A stretch of 64,000 bases of DNA from Lewinellaceae bacterium (GTDB lineage Bacteria; Bacteroidota; Bacteroidia; Chitinophagales; Saprospiraceae): positions 79,683 through 143,682 of the forward strand of contig JACJYP010000013.1 of NCBI GenBank assembly GCA_020636045.1, given 5' to 3'. Position 1 is the stretch's first letter. The number at the start of each line of letters is the position of its first letter. Made by a program: the position numbers and the translations under genes. A model generated the notes under the pieces. The model did no database searches and was not told the origin of the DNA. It was given only the letters and a program-made list of their open reading frames with translations. Positions 33,853 to 43,333 of this stretch are shown here, one piece after another.

Positions 33853-35016
33853 ATGAAATTCCCGACCAAAGCATTCATATTATGCCTGATGTCGCAACAG
33901 GCCTTCGCACAGATCAGCATGAGCGAGGTTGTGGACGCCGCCCTTCGCAACCATCCGCTTGCAGCATCTGCGGCCTATGAAGTGCAGGCAAAACAATTCG
34001 CCGAAAAAGCGGCCGCCCGGCTTCCCAATCCGGAAGTGAACATAGAAAGTCCCACCGGTGATTTCTATACCGCAGGGGTTTCCCAATCATTTGAGTTCCC
34101 CACCGTATACAAGCGGCAAAAGCAGCTGGCAAGGGCGGAAACGGTGCTGGCACAAAACGGGCGAGCGATCAGCGAGAACGAGATACGGCTTTCTGTACGT
34201 ACACTGTACCTGGAAACACAAATGGCGGAATATCGGGAGCAATTCCTGAGGGAGCGCGACAGCCTGTACCAGGCTATGGCAAACACTGCAGCCAGGCAGT
34301 TTGCCGCAGGAGAGATTGATTTCCTGCAAAAAACACTGGCAGAGCAAGAAGCAGGCACCATACGCCAGGAGTTACGATCGGCCGAACAAACGGCAGTCAT
34401 GCTCAGGAACCAACTGACAGCCTTTGCGGGGTTAGCGGAGATCACAGCCCTTCTGCCGCTATCGGCCGATACCATCGCCATGCCGGCATCCGCTGATCCT
34501 GCCGCCAACCCGTCCGTTGCCTACGAGCAGCAGGCGGCCCAGGTGGCAATACAGCAAGTGCGCCTAGAAAAAAGCCGTGCGTTGCCCAATTTTTCGCTGG
34601 GATATTTCAACCAGTCCGCCCGAAACGCGCCGCTCGACTACCGTTTCCGGGCAACTGTAGGTATTCCCCTGTGGGCAGGCCAATACCGGGCCGGCATCGA
34701 CGCTGCCAGGGCCGAAAGCCAGGCGGCGCTGGCGCGTGCGGAAGCGCAAAGCATGGCGGTTGCGCTCGCACTGGAACGCGCCCGAACCGACATGGCAACG
34801 ACACGGGAGAAAATGCGCTACTACGAACGTGAAGCCGTTCCCCGAAGCCGCATGCTGATCTCCACCGCAACGCGGTTGCGCGATGCCGGAGAAACGGACT
34901 ACTTCGATTTTCTGCGGACGCTCGCCGAAGCCTATGCCATCCGGCGCGACTACGCCGAACAGATAAATACGTATGAAACAGCCCGTATACAGGTCCTGTA
35001 CCTTACAGGCAGATAA
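33853..35016 (+). CDS. TolC-family outer-membrane efflux protein
   Basis: 387-aa outer-membrane channel subunit. Signal peptide MKFPTKAFILCLMSQQAFA is followed by long coiled-coil helices with TolC-type heptads (AALRNHPLAASAAYEVQAKQ; ENEIRLSVRTLYLETQMAEY; SRMLISTATRLRDAGETDYF) and the short strands PNPEVNIESP, ALPNFSLGYF and YRFRATVGIPLWAG. It starts one base after the RND permease stop. At 387 aa it is a little short for the family, with reduced periplasmic tip. It completes the export path to the outside. Confidence 0.92.
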   Translation: MKFPTKAFILCLMSQQAFAQISMSEVVDAALRNHPLAASAAYEVQAKQFAEKAAARLPNPEVNIESPTGDFYTAGVSQSFEFPTVYKRQKQLARAETVLAQNGRAISENEIRLSVRTLYLETQMAEYREQFLRERDSLYQAMANTAARQFAAGEIDFLQKTLAEQEAGTIRQELRSAEQTAVMLRNQLTAFAGLAEITALLPLSADTIAMPASADPAANPSVAYEQQAAQVAIQQVRLEKSRALPNFSLGYFNQSARNAPLDYRFRATVGIPLWAGQYRAGIDAARAESQAALARAEAQSMAVALALERARTDMATTREKMRYYEREAVPRSRMLISTATRLRDAGETDYFDFLRTLAEAYAIRRDYAEQINTYETARIQVLYLTGR

Positions 35017-35110
35017 AATATTCATCGATAACCAGTTAAATACCGGGACAGGAATAAATGACAAAGTCAATGATTTTTGCCCCGGTACTTATTAAAAAAA
35101 CAAACCGGCC

Positions 35111-36814
35111 ATGAAACTGTCCGCTTTCTTATTCTCCTTGCCAGGCATTGTGATGTTCCTACTGTGCATTACGCCACACGCCGCCGCCCATGGCGACGAG
35201 ATACCAACCGACCCCGGCGTCGCCAAAGACCACTTCACGGCCTACGGCCAGTCCGATCGTTATGAACTAACGCTTTATTACCCGGAGATCACAGCGGGCA
35301 AGGAAACGCATCTGGTACTGTTTATTGCCGATTACAAAAGCAATCGCCCCGTAGAAGGAGCAGAGCTGAAGATCGGCATCACCGGCGATCCGAAAATCAA
35401 TTTTGAGGCCACTGCCTTGTCTCCGGGCGTTTACGAAATACATGGCATCTTTCCGGAAAACAAGGCGTATACGGTCACAGTAAAAATAAGCCACCCGAAT
35501 GGCGCCGATTTGATCGGCATTGCCGGTGTGGAGGCCGGCAAGACATTGCATGCCGGCGAAACGCTACATGAGGCATCGCATGCGGAGGCCGGCCAGTGGT
35601 GGTGGTTTTTGGGCGGGTTGTTATCAGGCGCCCTGATCGTATGGTTTGTCGGCAGACGCAGGCGGCGGGTTGCCACCGCAGTATTGCTGCTCGCAAGTGC
35701 CTGGTTTTCAGCGCCTACCTGGAATCCTGCCTACGCGCACGGTGACGACGATCATGAACACAAAACCGGAAATGCCTATGGCAAAACGGTATACACGCCC
35801 AAGGAAACCCAGTTCCTGTTCGAGATCGTCACGCAACCTGTCGTTACGGGCGATTATCAACCGGCCACCACCATGTTCGGCACGATCATCCCGGCCTCGG
35901 GCGGTCTGGGGGTAGTAGTGGCGCCGCAAAACGGCCGCATCACGCGCCTCAACGCCGGCGTAGGACAGGTAGTGCGCGCCGGGCAGGCACTTGCAGTACT
36001 CGAGCAAAATATCAGTATGCCTGAAGGAGTCGGCGTGGCCGGCAGCAACGCCGCACTGGCAGTGCAGATCGAAACGGCGAAGGTGCGCGAAGCGGCGGCC
36101 GAACGCGAATACGCACGCCTGAAAAAGATCGAAGATATTGCTGCGGCAAAGGATGTGCTTGCAGCTGAAGCGGCGTGGCGGCAGGCGCGCTCGGAACGCC
36201 AGACCCTGGAACAAAAAGCCATCGGGGCAAATGCCGCAGCCAACAGGCGCACGGTTGTACTGACGGCGCCCATATCAGGTGTAGTGGGCGATTTCACACT
36301 CACCCCCGGCGCTGAAGTCATCGCCGGACAAACGCTGATCACTATTACCAACCTGAACAAGGTGTACGTGGAAGCGCAGGTATATGACCGGGACGTGCCT
36401 GTGGTGCACGACGGAAACAAGTTCATCGTCACCTGCTCTAACGACGATCACAAATCAGCGGAAGTGCGCCTCATATCGCCTGCCCAGACCATGAATCCGG
36501 GAAACCAGAGCCAGCGGGTATTATTTGAGATGGACAACCCCAAAGGCGAGTTCAAGATCGGCGAATTCGTAACGGTAAAAGCCCTGAACCGGCAAAGCAG
36601 CCGGCAGATCACGGTGCCCAATGCCGCTATCACGGAGATCAACGGCAAGCCGGCAATTTTCCTGAAAGAAAGCCCAGAGCAGTTCTCACTCAGTTATGTG
36701 CAAACGGGTGAAGACGACGGTACCCGCACCCTGATCCTGAAAGGCCTGGAAGAGGGCGGGAAAGTGGTGGTAAATGGCGCATACGAAGTAAAGATGATGT
36801 ACCTAAACCAGTAA
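35111..36814 (+). CDS. efflux RND periplasmic adaptor (CusB-like) with FixH-like N-terminal extension
   Basis: 567-aa adaptor. After a signal peptide (FLFSLPGIVMFLLCITPHAA) there is an Ig-like domain of about 130 residues (DRYELTLYYPEITAGKETHL, YKSNRPVEGAELKIGITG, YEIHGIFPENKAYTVTVK) resembling FixH/YtkA-type folds, a transmembrane helix (WWWFLGGLLSGALIVWFVG), Arg-rich stop, and a second hydrophobic segment (VATAVLLLASAWFSAP) ending in a His-rich run (AHGDDDHEHK). Only then comes the normal membrane-fusion protein: lipoyl/hairpin part (GRITRLNAGVGQVVRAGQAL) and beta-barrel (KVYVEAQVYDRDVPVV). Ordinary adaptors are about 350-400 aa. It converges with the TonB-linked receptor at 36824. Confidence 0.9.
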   Translation: MKLSAFLFSLPGIVMFLLCITPHAAAHGDEIPTDPGVAKDHFTAYGQSDRYELTLYYPEITAGKETHLVLFIADYKSNRPVEGAELKIGITGDPKINFEATALSPGVYEIHGIFPENKAYTVTVKISHPNGADLIGIAGVEAGKTLHAGETLHEASHAEAGQWWWFLGGLLSGALIVWFVGRRRRRVATAVLLLASAWFSAPTWNPAYAHGDDDHEHKTGNAYGKTVYTPKETQFLFEIVTQPVVTGDYQPATTMFGTIIPASGGLGVVVAPQNGRITRLNAGVGQVVRAGQALAVLEQNISMPEGVGVAGSNAALAVQIETAKVREAAAEREYARLKKIEDIAAAKDVLAAEAAWRQARSERQTLEQKAIGANAAANRRTVVLTAPISGVVGDFTLTPGAEVIAGQTLITITNLNKVYVEAQVYDRDVPVVHDGNKFIVTCSNDDHKSAEVRLISPAQTMNPGNQSQRVLFEMDNPKGEFKIGEFVTVKALNRQSSRQITVPNAAITEINGKPAIFLKESPEQFSLSYVQTGEDDGTRTLILKGLEEGGKVVVNGAYEVKMMYLNQ

Positions 36815-36823
36815 TGCCGCCGC

Positions 36824-39259
36824 TCATTCGCCGACACGCCCGGCTTCGTCTTCGATGCCCGTCTGGCGTTTGCGCGATTTTACGTTCTGGTTGCCGAAGT
36901 TGTAACTCAGGCTGAGGCTCGCACGGCGGCTGTCCCAGCGCCCGCTGCCGTAAGCAAGCAGGCCGTTGAAATCGGAATAGCCGTCCCAGCCGGATTCGTA
37001 GAAAATATCGTTGACGCTCAGCCGCACGTTGAGGCGTTCCTCCATGAATTTACGCTGCAGGCCCAGGTTGAGGCTCCAGCTGGACTCGTACAGGAATACC
37101 CCGCCCCATACACCCGGACCGGAGTAGTAGCCGGACACTTCCGCCTTGAACCCGGCTGGCAGATCGAAGGTGTGCTGCTGGTAAATGCTGTAGGTAAACG
37201 CCTGCACGTCCACGATGGCGCCGTCGCCGTAATCCGCCTGATTGTCGAGACGCGATGCACTGGCATTGAAATAGGCGTTCCATTTTTCCATGATCTGCAC
37301 AGGAGCGCTGATACTGAGATTGAAGATGGTCTGGTCTGCCAGGTTGGCCCAGGTAATGAATCCCGCACGCGGGTCGTCTTCATCCGGCGCGATCAGACGC
37401 GTGATCTGGTCGGTAGTGCGGCTGTACCCGATCTTGAAATTATACCGGTAAGCAAGGGTATAACCCAGTTCGAGGTTATTCACGATCTCCGGACGCAGAA
37501 AGGGGTTTCCTTTTTCGTAAGAGAGCTGGCTGATCTGGTTGTTGAAGGGGTTGAGCACGTTGTAATCGGGGCGGTTGATCCGGCGGCCGTAATTAAGTGC
37601 CAGGTTGTGTTTTTCAGCAAGCTGCCAACTCAGTCCGGCGCTGGGAAACCAGCTCAGGTAGTTGAGCACCACAGGCGGTTCCTGCAAGTCGGGCAGAAAG
37701 GCCTCCAGGTCGCCGGTGGCATCGGTTTTTTCGGCGCGCAGCCCTGCGGAGAATTGCCACTTTTTGCTCAGGGAACGGGCGTAGTTGAGGTAGCCGGCAT
37801 AGACTTTTTCGTCGTATTTGAAGCGGTTGGAAAGCCGGTCGTTGCGCACGGAGGCACCGCCAATCTCGTCGAAAAACAAAAAAGTGTTGTCCGAAACGAC
37901 CTTGCTCAGTTTCGAGCCGATGCCAAGGGTACCGCCCCAGAGTTCGTTTTCGAAGTCGACTTTGAATGTATAAATATCAATATCGGTCGGGGTCTTGAAA
38001 CTATTGATGACCTCGGTCAGCAGCACCGATTCGCTGGCGTCGTAGTAGCGGTTGGGCTGCAGGCGCTTCGTGTCGTTCTGGAAATTGCCGTAATCGAGGT
38101 CGATATTGAGGCTGCGGCCTTTTCTGTTGTCATAGCGATAATTCAGGTTGTACGATTGCCGGTTGCGGTCGTGGTCGGCCATGCTGTTGGCCACCAGGAT
38201 GCTGTCGATCATGGTAGGCGCATTCTCATTCGCGAGGGTGATACGGTTAAAAGATCTGTTGCTTGTCTCATTCAACCCTCCTTCTGCCAGGAAGCCGATC
38301 GTGTGATGGTTTCCCAGAAAAAAATCGGTGCCGAGGCGGTAATAGGCATTCTTCCACTCGTGGCGATGGCTGTTGATCTCGTCGAGCACCAGATTATTCT
38401 GATAACTCAGGAACAACATGTCGTTGAATCCCGCGCCGTCGGCCAGGCCCAGCGTTCCAAAAGTATTGAAACGTTTGTTGCGGTAGTTACCGCTGGCATT
38501 GACGTTGGCGCGGTGCTTTTTGCCCTGGCTGTAGGTCGTACTCAGCGTACCGTTGGCGCCGAGGTTCTTGTCTTTTTTCAGGCGGATGTCGATGATGCCC
38601 GCGTTGCCTTCCGCCTCGTATTTGGCGCCGGGGTTGGTGATGATCTCGATGCGGTCGATCTGCTCGGCGGGCAGGTTTTGCAGGTAATTGCTGAGGTCCT
38701 CGCCCGTGAGCGGCAGGCGTTTGCCATCCACGTACAGCAGCACGCCCGAGCGGCCGAGCACGCTGATATTGTCGTTGTTGTCCACCGTGACGCCGGGCGC
38801 CTTGCGCATTAGCGAGAGCGCGTCGTCGCCCGTGCTGTTGATGGTGCCGCTCACGTTGAAAACCGTGCGGTCGGCTTTGATCTCGATCATGGCGCGCGAA
38901 GCAGTGACAGTGGCTTCGGCGAGCGCCACGGCGCCCGGAGAAAACTTCAGCACACCCAGGTCGAGCGGCCGCCCGTCTTCCATGTGAATGCCCGAGCGTT
39001 GCAGGTCGTCGTAACCCAGGTAACTCGCCTTCAGGTAGTAATCGCCCGCTTTCAGGCCCTGTATATGGAAAACGCCCGCTTCGTCTGTGGTCTCTACTTT
39101 TTGCAGGCTGCTGTCGGCAGCGCTGAACAGGGCCACGTTGGCAAACACGATGGCTTCGCCTTCATTGTTTTGCAGCACACCGCGGAGGGCGGAATGCTGG
39201 GCATGAGCGGTCAGGGCGGTCAGAAGGAGCAGGAGCAAAAGAGAGGAGGTCTTTGTCAT
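36824..39259 (-). CDS. TonB-dependent-receptor-like outer-membrane beta-barrel protein
   Basis: 811-aa outer-membrane protein. A signal peptide (MTKTSSLLLLLLLTALTAHA) is followed by a carboxypeptidase-regulatory-like beta domain (LRGVLQNNEGEAIVFANVAL ... YYLKASYLGYDDL), a plug domain (DALSLMRKAPGVTVDNND, GVLLYVDGKRLPLTGEDLSN, IDRIEIITNPGAKYEAEGNA) and a large barrel of the outer-membrane protein family type (PF14905) ending FGNQNVKSRKRQTG. The start is ATG 39259. It lies tail-to-tail with the metal efflux operon; whether it imports a metal chelate or a peptide or sugar cannot be told. No SusD partner is adjacent. Confidence 0.92.
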   Translation of the reverse strand: MTKTSSLLLLLLLTALTAHAQHSALRGVLQNNEGEAIVFANVALFSAADSSLQKVETTDEAGVFHIQGLKAGDYYLKASYLGYDDLQRSGIHMEDGRPLDLGVLKFSPGAVALAEATVTASRAMIEIKADRTVFNVSGTINSTGDDALSLMRKAPGVTVDNNDNISVLGRSGVLLYVDGKRLPLTGEDLSNYLQNLPAEQIDRIEIITNPGAKYEAEGNAGIIDIRLKKDKNLGANGTLSTTYSQGKKHRANVNASGNYRNKRFNTFGTLGLADGAGFNDMLFLSYQNNLVLDEINSHRHEWKNAYYRLGTDFFLGNHHTIGFLAEGGLNETSNRSFNRITLANENAPTMIDSILVANSMADHDRNRQSYNLNYRYDNRKGRSLNIDLDYGNFQNDTKRLQPNRYYDASESVLLTEVINSFKTPTDIDIYTFKVDFENELWGGTLGIGSKLSKVVSDNTFLFFDEIGGASVRNDRLSNRFKYDEKVYAGYLNYARSLSKKWQFSAGLRAEKTDATGDLEAFLPDLQEPPVVLNYLSWFPSAGLSWQLAEKHNLALNYGRRINRPDYNVLNPFNNQISQLSYEKGNPFLRPEIVNNLELGYTLAYRYNFKIGYSRTTDQITRLIAPDEDDPRAGFITWANLADQTIFNLSISAPVQIMEKWNAYFNASASRLDNQADYGDGAIVDVQAFTYSIYQQHTFDLPAGFKAEVSGYYSGPGVWGGVFLYESSWSLNLGLQRKFMEERLNVRLSVNDIFYESGWDGYSDFNGLLAYGSGRWDSRRASLSLSYNFGNQNVKSRKRQTGIEDEAGRVGE

Positions 39260-39394
39260 AAAAATACTTTCTACGGGATGATTCAGGCAGAAAGAGGGCA
39301 AAATAGACCTGTAGTTGCACGAAGGGCGTTTTTATTCGACCAACTCAGTCGGTGCACGGCCGGAAACCGGTCAAAATATGAGGTACGGAGATAT

Positions 39395-39437
39395 GAAAAA
39401 AACAGGCGGCCGGGGGAGTGCTCCCCCGGCCGCCTGT
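39395..39437 (-). terminator. rho-independent terminator with a 17-bp perfect stem
   Basis: ACAGGCGGCCGGGGGAG (39402..39418) is the exact complement of 39421..39437; on the minus strand the stem is followed by a T-run (complement of 39396..39401). It ends the DUF6159-type gene 23 bases after its stop. Confidence 0.85.
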
Positions 39438-39459
39438 GTGATGGCGACATCCACGAAGT

Positions 39460-40290
39460 CTATTTCTGAATAAATGCGCCGTCCAGCGTCTCGCTGTCAA
39501 AATCGCCCGTGGGCCGGCCGGTAGCATAATTGTACACAGCCGCTACAAACACGGTCTGGGCTGCAGAAGTAACCGTCACAACGATGAGTATGGCAACGAG
39601 CGTCACGACCAGGGCCAGCCAGAAATTGATGGACATGAGCAGGTAGCCGGCCAGGGCCGCCAGCAAAAAGCCGAGGAACTGGAAAGCGCCGAAACTGACC
39701 GTGGCCGCCAGGGATTCGCCCCATTTCTCTCTCATCAACCGGCCCGAACGCTTCACAGAATCGATAACGCCCTTGTTTTCGTACACCAGCACCGGCACCA
39801 CGAAAAAAGTGAGCACCGACCAGGTAATACCGATGAGACCGGCGATGATCTTGCCCGGCTTGCCCGACTCCTGGAGCGCTTTCAGCAGCGTACCCACCGT
39901 GGCCGACAACAGTGCCCAGCCGAAGATCTTGTCGATGCGCGACAGCGAAAAGTTAATGCCGTCCATGACGTTGGTTTCCTCGTCGTTCAGCACCTTGATC
40001 GCGCAATGGATCAGCGCGGCGTTGAAAAATACGATGATGAAAAAGTTGATCAGGTAGTACAGAAAAGCCGTGCCGTATATGGCGATCTGGCCGTATTGTT
40101 CGTCGTGAAAAAGAGCCTCCACACGGTCGCCGCCGAAGTAACTGGCGCCGCCGAAAAAGGTGGACAGGACGAGCACGAGGGCCGTACCGGAAAACACCGG
40201 AAAAAGGAGCAGGCTTTTCTGGCGGCGGATGGTGGAAAGACTGAGCATGGCAAGGTCCCAGCCATTGCTCAAACGCGTGAAGAAGTTCAT
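39460..40290 (-). CDS. integral membrane protein, DUF6159 type
   Basis: 276-aa inner-membrane protein of unknown function. About six hydrophobic helices are visible: LLLFPVFSGTALVLVLSTFF, AFLYYLINFFIIVFFNAALI, IFGWALLSATVGTLL, IIAGLIGITWSVLTFFVVPV, SFGAFQFLGFLLAALAGYLL and FWLALVVTLVAILIVVTVTS. The polar N-terminus (MNFFTRLSNGWDLAMLSLST) and the motif VPVLVYENKGVIDSVKRSG fit the DUF6159 family. It is a single gene closed by a very strong terminator. Confidence 0.85.
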   Translation of the reverse strand: MNFFTRLSNGWDLAMLSLSTIRRQKSLLLFPVFSGTALVLVLSTFFGGASYFGGDRVEALFHDEQYGQIAIYGTAFLYYLINFFIIVFFNAALIHCAIKVLNDEETNVMDGINFSLSRIDKIFGWALLSATVGTLLKALQESGKPGKIIAGLIGITWSVLTFFVVPVLVYENKGVIDSVKRSGRLMREKWGESLAATVSFGAFQFLGFLLAALAGYLLMSINFWLALVVTLVAILIVVTVTSAAQTVFVAAVYNYATGRPTGDFDSETLDGAFIQK

Positions 40291-40523
40291 AATCAGGTTG
40301 TTTTAAGTGCAGGCATCGGTTTGCCGCACGGAAGTTATACAATTCCCCGCAATGTAGTGGTTTTATTCAATTGGCAACGGGGCGGTTTTCATAGCAGCGA
40401 CCAATGCTCACCTTTACATACTTATACGCAAAACAACACAAAACGGCGAATAAAATTCCACACTTGATCTGAATACCCCCTGTTTATATTCAAAATACCC
40501 CCGCACATGCGGCGAAAGCCCGA

Positions 40524-40531
40524 TACATTTG
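40524..40531 (+). promoter_or_regulatory. TAnnTTTG -7 promoter element of the glycosidase operon
   Basis: TACATTTG is an exact match, 45 bases before the first ATG of the operon at 40576. Confidence 0.5.
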
Positions 40532-40575
40532 CCTTGCCGGAATACGCCGGACCGTACTGAAAACACCGCTGCCCT

Positions 40576-42090
40576 ATGGAAATACAGACATATGCCGCAT
40601 TATGCGCCGCAGCCTTGCTTTTGATGCCCGCCGCTGTGCTTTCCGCTCAAAACGGGCCCGGCATCTTCGAGGCATCCGCCGATGTAGGCCCCGTGCTGCA
40701 TGCCGGAAAGACGGAATATGACGCAACGGCGCAAACCTACCGCCTCAGCGGCTCGGGCGCCAATATCTGGTTTGCGAAAGACGAATTTCACTACGCTTAC
40801 AAAAAGGTGAGCGGCGACTGCATCGTGCAGGCCCGCGGGCGCCTGCTGGGCAAAGGCGTCGATCCGCACCGGAAATTCGGCTGGATGCTGCGCGCAGGGC
40901 TGGATACCAGCGCCGCCATGGTGAGCGCTACCGTGCACGGCGACGGCCTGACGGCCATCCAGTACCGGAAGCGGAGCGGTATGAACATCGAAGAAGTAAA
41001 GTCGCCGGTCAGGATGCCGGATGTGATACAACTGGAGCGCCGCGGCCGCAGTTTTCTGCTGTCGGTGGCGCGCTTCGGCGAGCCGTTCTGGACGGTGGAG
41101 GTTCCCGATTTCGACCTGCCCGAAACGCTCTATGCTGGGCTCTTCATCTGTTCGCACAACAAAGACGCAGTGGAAACGGCCGAGTTCGACAATGTGCGGG
41201 TCATCATTCCGGCGAAGCCGGATTTTCGCCCCTACCGCGACTACATCGGCAGCCATATCGAAGTGCTGGATGTGGCGACAGGCGCACGGAAGGTGCTGCA
41301 TAGTGCCCCCAACTCGCTGCAGGCGCCCAACTGGACACCCGATGACAAGGCCCTGATCTACAACAGCGAGGGCCTGATCTACCGTTTCGATCTCGAAACA
41401 AACAAACCCGCACCCCTCAACACCGGCGCCATCAGGCAGAACAACAACGATCATGTGCTTTCCTTCGACGGGAAAATGCTGGGCCTGAGCAGTTCGAGCG
41501 GAGACCCGAAATACGGATCGATGATCTACGCCGTGCCTACGGAAGGAGGTGTGCCGGTACAGATCACACCGACAGGACCTTCGTACCTGCACGGATGGTC
41601 GCCCGACGGCAAATGGCTCAGCTATACGGCGCAGCGCGACGGCGACTACGATATTTACAAAATAAAATCGAAAGGCGGGCGCGAAGTCAGGCTGACCACA
41701 TCGCCGGGGCTCGACGACGGCGCCGAATACAGCCCCGACGGCAAATACATCTATTTCAACTCGATGCGCAGCGGCAGCATGCAACTGTGGCGCATGAAAA
41801 GCAACGGCCGCGAACAGGAACAACTCACCGACGACGCATTCAACAACTGGTTCCCGCATGTGTCGCCCGACGGCAAATGGGTCTTGTTCCTTTCATACGC
41901 GCCGGACATCGCACCCGACGATCATCCCTTTTACAAACACGTGTACCTGCGCCTGATGCCGGCGCCGGAAAAAGGGAAGATCGGAAAGCCGAAGGTGGTG
42001 GCTTACATTTACGGCGGGCAGGGAAGCATCAACGTCCCTTCCTGGGCGCCGGATAGCCGGCGTGCGGCTTTTGTAAGCAATTCGGATTGA
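40576..42090 (+). CDS. secreted TolB-like PD40 beta-propeller protein
   Basis: 504-aa exported protein. A signal peptide (YAALCAAALLLMPAAVLSA) is followed by a jelly-roll-like domain of about 180 residues (DFDLPETLYAGLFICSHNKD, similar to DUF1349-type sugar-binding folds) and a six-bladed WD40-like PD40 propeller with repeated SPDGKW / SPDGKY signatures (GWSPDGKWLSYTAQRDGDYD, YSPDGKYIYFNSMRSGSMQL, VSPDGKWVLFLSYAPDI). It opens an operon with a VOC-DUF1080 fusion, a sodium symporter and two glycosidases, so a role in binding or sensing a carbohydrate outside the membrane is likely but inferred. Confidence 0.85.
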   Translation: MEIQTYAALCAAALLLMPAAVLSAQNGPGIFEASADVGPVLHAGKTEYDATAQTYRLSGSGANIWFAKDEFHYAYKKVSGDCIVQARGRLLGKGVDPHRKFGWMLRAGLDTSAAMVSATVHGDGLTAIQYRKRSGMNIEEVKSPVRMPDVIQLERRGRSFLLSVARFGEPFWTVEVPDFDLPETLYAGLFICSHNKDAVETAEFDNVRVIIPAKPDFRPYRDYIGSHIEVLDVATGARKVLHSAPNSLQAPNWTPDDKALIYNSEGLIYRFDLETNKPAPLNTGAIRQNNNDHVLSFDGKMLGLSSSSGDPKYGSMIYAVPTEGGVPVQITPTGPSYLHGWSPDGKWLSYTAQRDGDYDIYKIKSKGGREVRLTTSPGLDDGAEYSPDGKYIYFNSMRSGSMQLWRMKSNGREQEQLTDDAFNNWFPHVSPDGKWVLFLSYAPDIAPDDHPFYKHVYLRLMPAPEKGKIGKPKVVAYIYGGQGSINVPSWAPDSRRAAFVSNSD

Positions 42091-42124
42091 GCCGCGACCA
42101 TTCACTTCAGCCTTCCAGTTTGTC

Positions 42125-43333
42125 ATGAAAAAAACAATTCTGTTCCTCCCGATCCTCTTTCTCTGCGGCGTTTTCCACGCTGCCGGGCAAATTGCCGTTA
42201 CCGGCTACAACCATGTGGCCCTGTCGGTCAAAGACATCGACGCCAGCGCGCGGTTTTACCGGGAAATACTGGGCCTGGAGCCCATCGCCGTGCCGGAAAA
42301 CCTGAAAGCCATCCGCTCCTGGTTTCGCATCGCGCCGGGGCAGGAACTGCACCTGCTGGCCGGACGCAGTTTCCCTGTCACGAACAACGACCCCAATGCC
42401 GCGCATTTTTCCCTGACCATCCCCGACGCCGACCCCGTAGAGGCATTTTTGAAAGAAAAAGGGCTGCCCTACCTGCGGCAGCAGCGCTTCGACGGCGCCT
42501 GGCAGATATACATTTCCGACCCCGACGGCTACTTTATTGAATTGAACGAACCGAAGGTCGCCTGGGAGCCCCTGCTCAACGGAAAGGACCTCGCCGGCTG
42601 GGATACCTACCTCGGGCCGCAATTCCCGGAAAACGGAGAGGACCGGGCCGGCATGAAGCCCATCGGGTTGAACAAGGATCCCAGGCAGACCTTTTCGGTA
42701 GTGACCGAAGACGGCGCGCCGGCGCTGCGCATTTCGGGCGAACAGTTCGGCGGCATTTCCACGCAGCAGGAGTTCGAAAATTACCACCTGCAACTGCAAT
42801 TCAAATGGGGGAAAATGAAGTGGCACCCGCGGAAAGACGCGAAAATGGACAGCGGCGTTCTGTACCACGCCAACGGAGAACACGGCGCGGACTGGGGCTT
42901 TTGGATGCAGTCGCAGGAATTCCAGATCCAGGAAGGCGATTGTGGCGACTACTGGGGCGTCGCGGGCGGCGTGTTCGATATAGCGGCTGTAAAAAGCGGC
43001 GACAGCGACTGGACCTACGACCCCGACGGCGAGATGCAAACCTTTCAGGACAAAACGCCTACGGGCCGCCATTGCGCGCGCTTGGAAAACCGCGAAAAAC
43101 CCGCCGGCGAATGGAACACCATCGACCTGTTCTGTGTGGGCGATACCGCCGTGCATGTCGTCAACGGGAAGGTGGTGATGATCCTGCACCATTCCCGCCA
43201 CCAGGGAGAGAATGGTCCCGAGCCGCTCACAAAAGGAAAAATACAGATCCAGTCGGAAGGCGCGGAGGTGTTCTACCGCAACATCCGCATCCGCAGCATC
43301 GACCGGATACCTGCCTGGGTTACCGGGCCCTGA
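42125..43333 (+). CDS. secreted fusion of a VOC domain and a DUF1080 (3-keto-disaccharide hydrolase-like) domain
   Basis: 402-aa exported protein: signal peptide MKKTILFLPILFLCGVFHAA, then a VOC/glyoxalase-like domain (about 25-140: YNHVALSVKDIDASARFYRE with metal His, AAHFSLTIPDAD, YISDPDGYFIELNEP), then a DUF1080 lectin-like jelly roll (about 145-395: WEPLLNGKDLAGWDTYLG, DSGVLYHANGEHGADWGFWM, SQEFQIQEGDCGDYWGVAGG, NTIDLFCVGDTAVHVVNG). DUF1080 proteins act on sugars, some as 3-keto-glucoside hydrolases. Fusion with VOC is uncommon. It lies between the PD40 protein and the sodium symporter. Confidence 0.88.
   Translation: MKKTILFLPILFLCGVFHAAGQIAVTGYNHVALSVKDIDASARFYREILGLEPIAVPENLKAIRSWFRIAPGQELHLLAGRSFPVTNNDPNAAHFSLTIPDADPVEAFLKEKGLPYLRQQRFDGAWQIYISDPDGYFIELNEPKVAWEPLLNGKDLAGWDTYLGPQFPENGEDRAGMKPIGLNKDPRQTFSVVTEDGAPALRISGEQFGGISTQQEFENYHLQLQFKWGKMKWHPRKDAKMDSGVLYHANGEHGADWGFWMQSQEFQIQEGDCGDYWGVAGGVFDIAAVKSGDSDWTYDPDGEMQTFQDKTPTGRHCARLENREKPAGEWNTIDLFCVGDTAVHVVNGKVVMILHHSRHQGENGPEPLTKGKIQIQSEGAEVFYRNIRIRSIDRIPAWVTGP

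Noticed and set aside
37172..38812. 546-aa open frame antisense to the TonB-linked receptor
   Set aside because: The minus strand encodes a full receptor with signal peptide, plug and barrel; the plus-strand frame has no recognisable domain.
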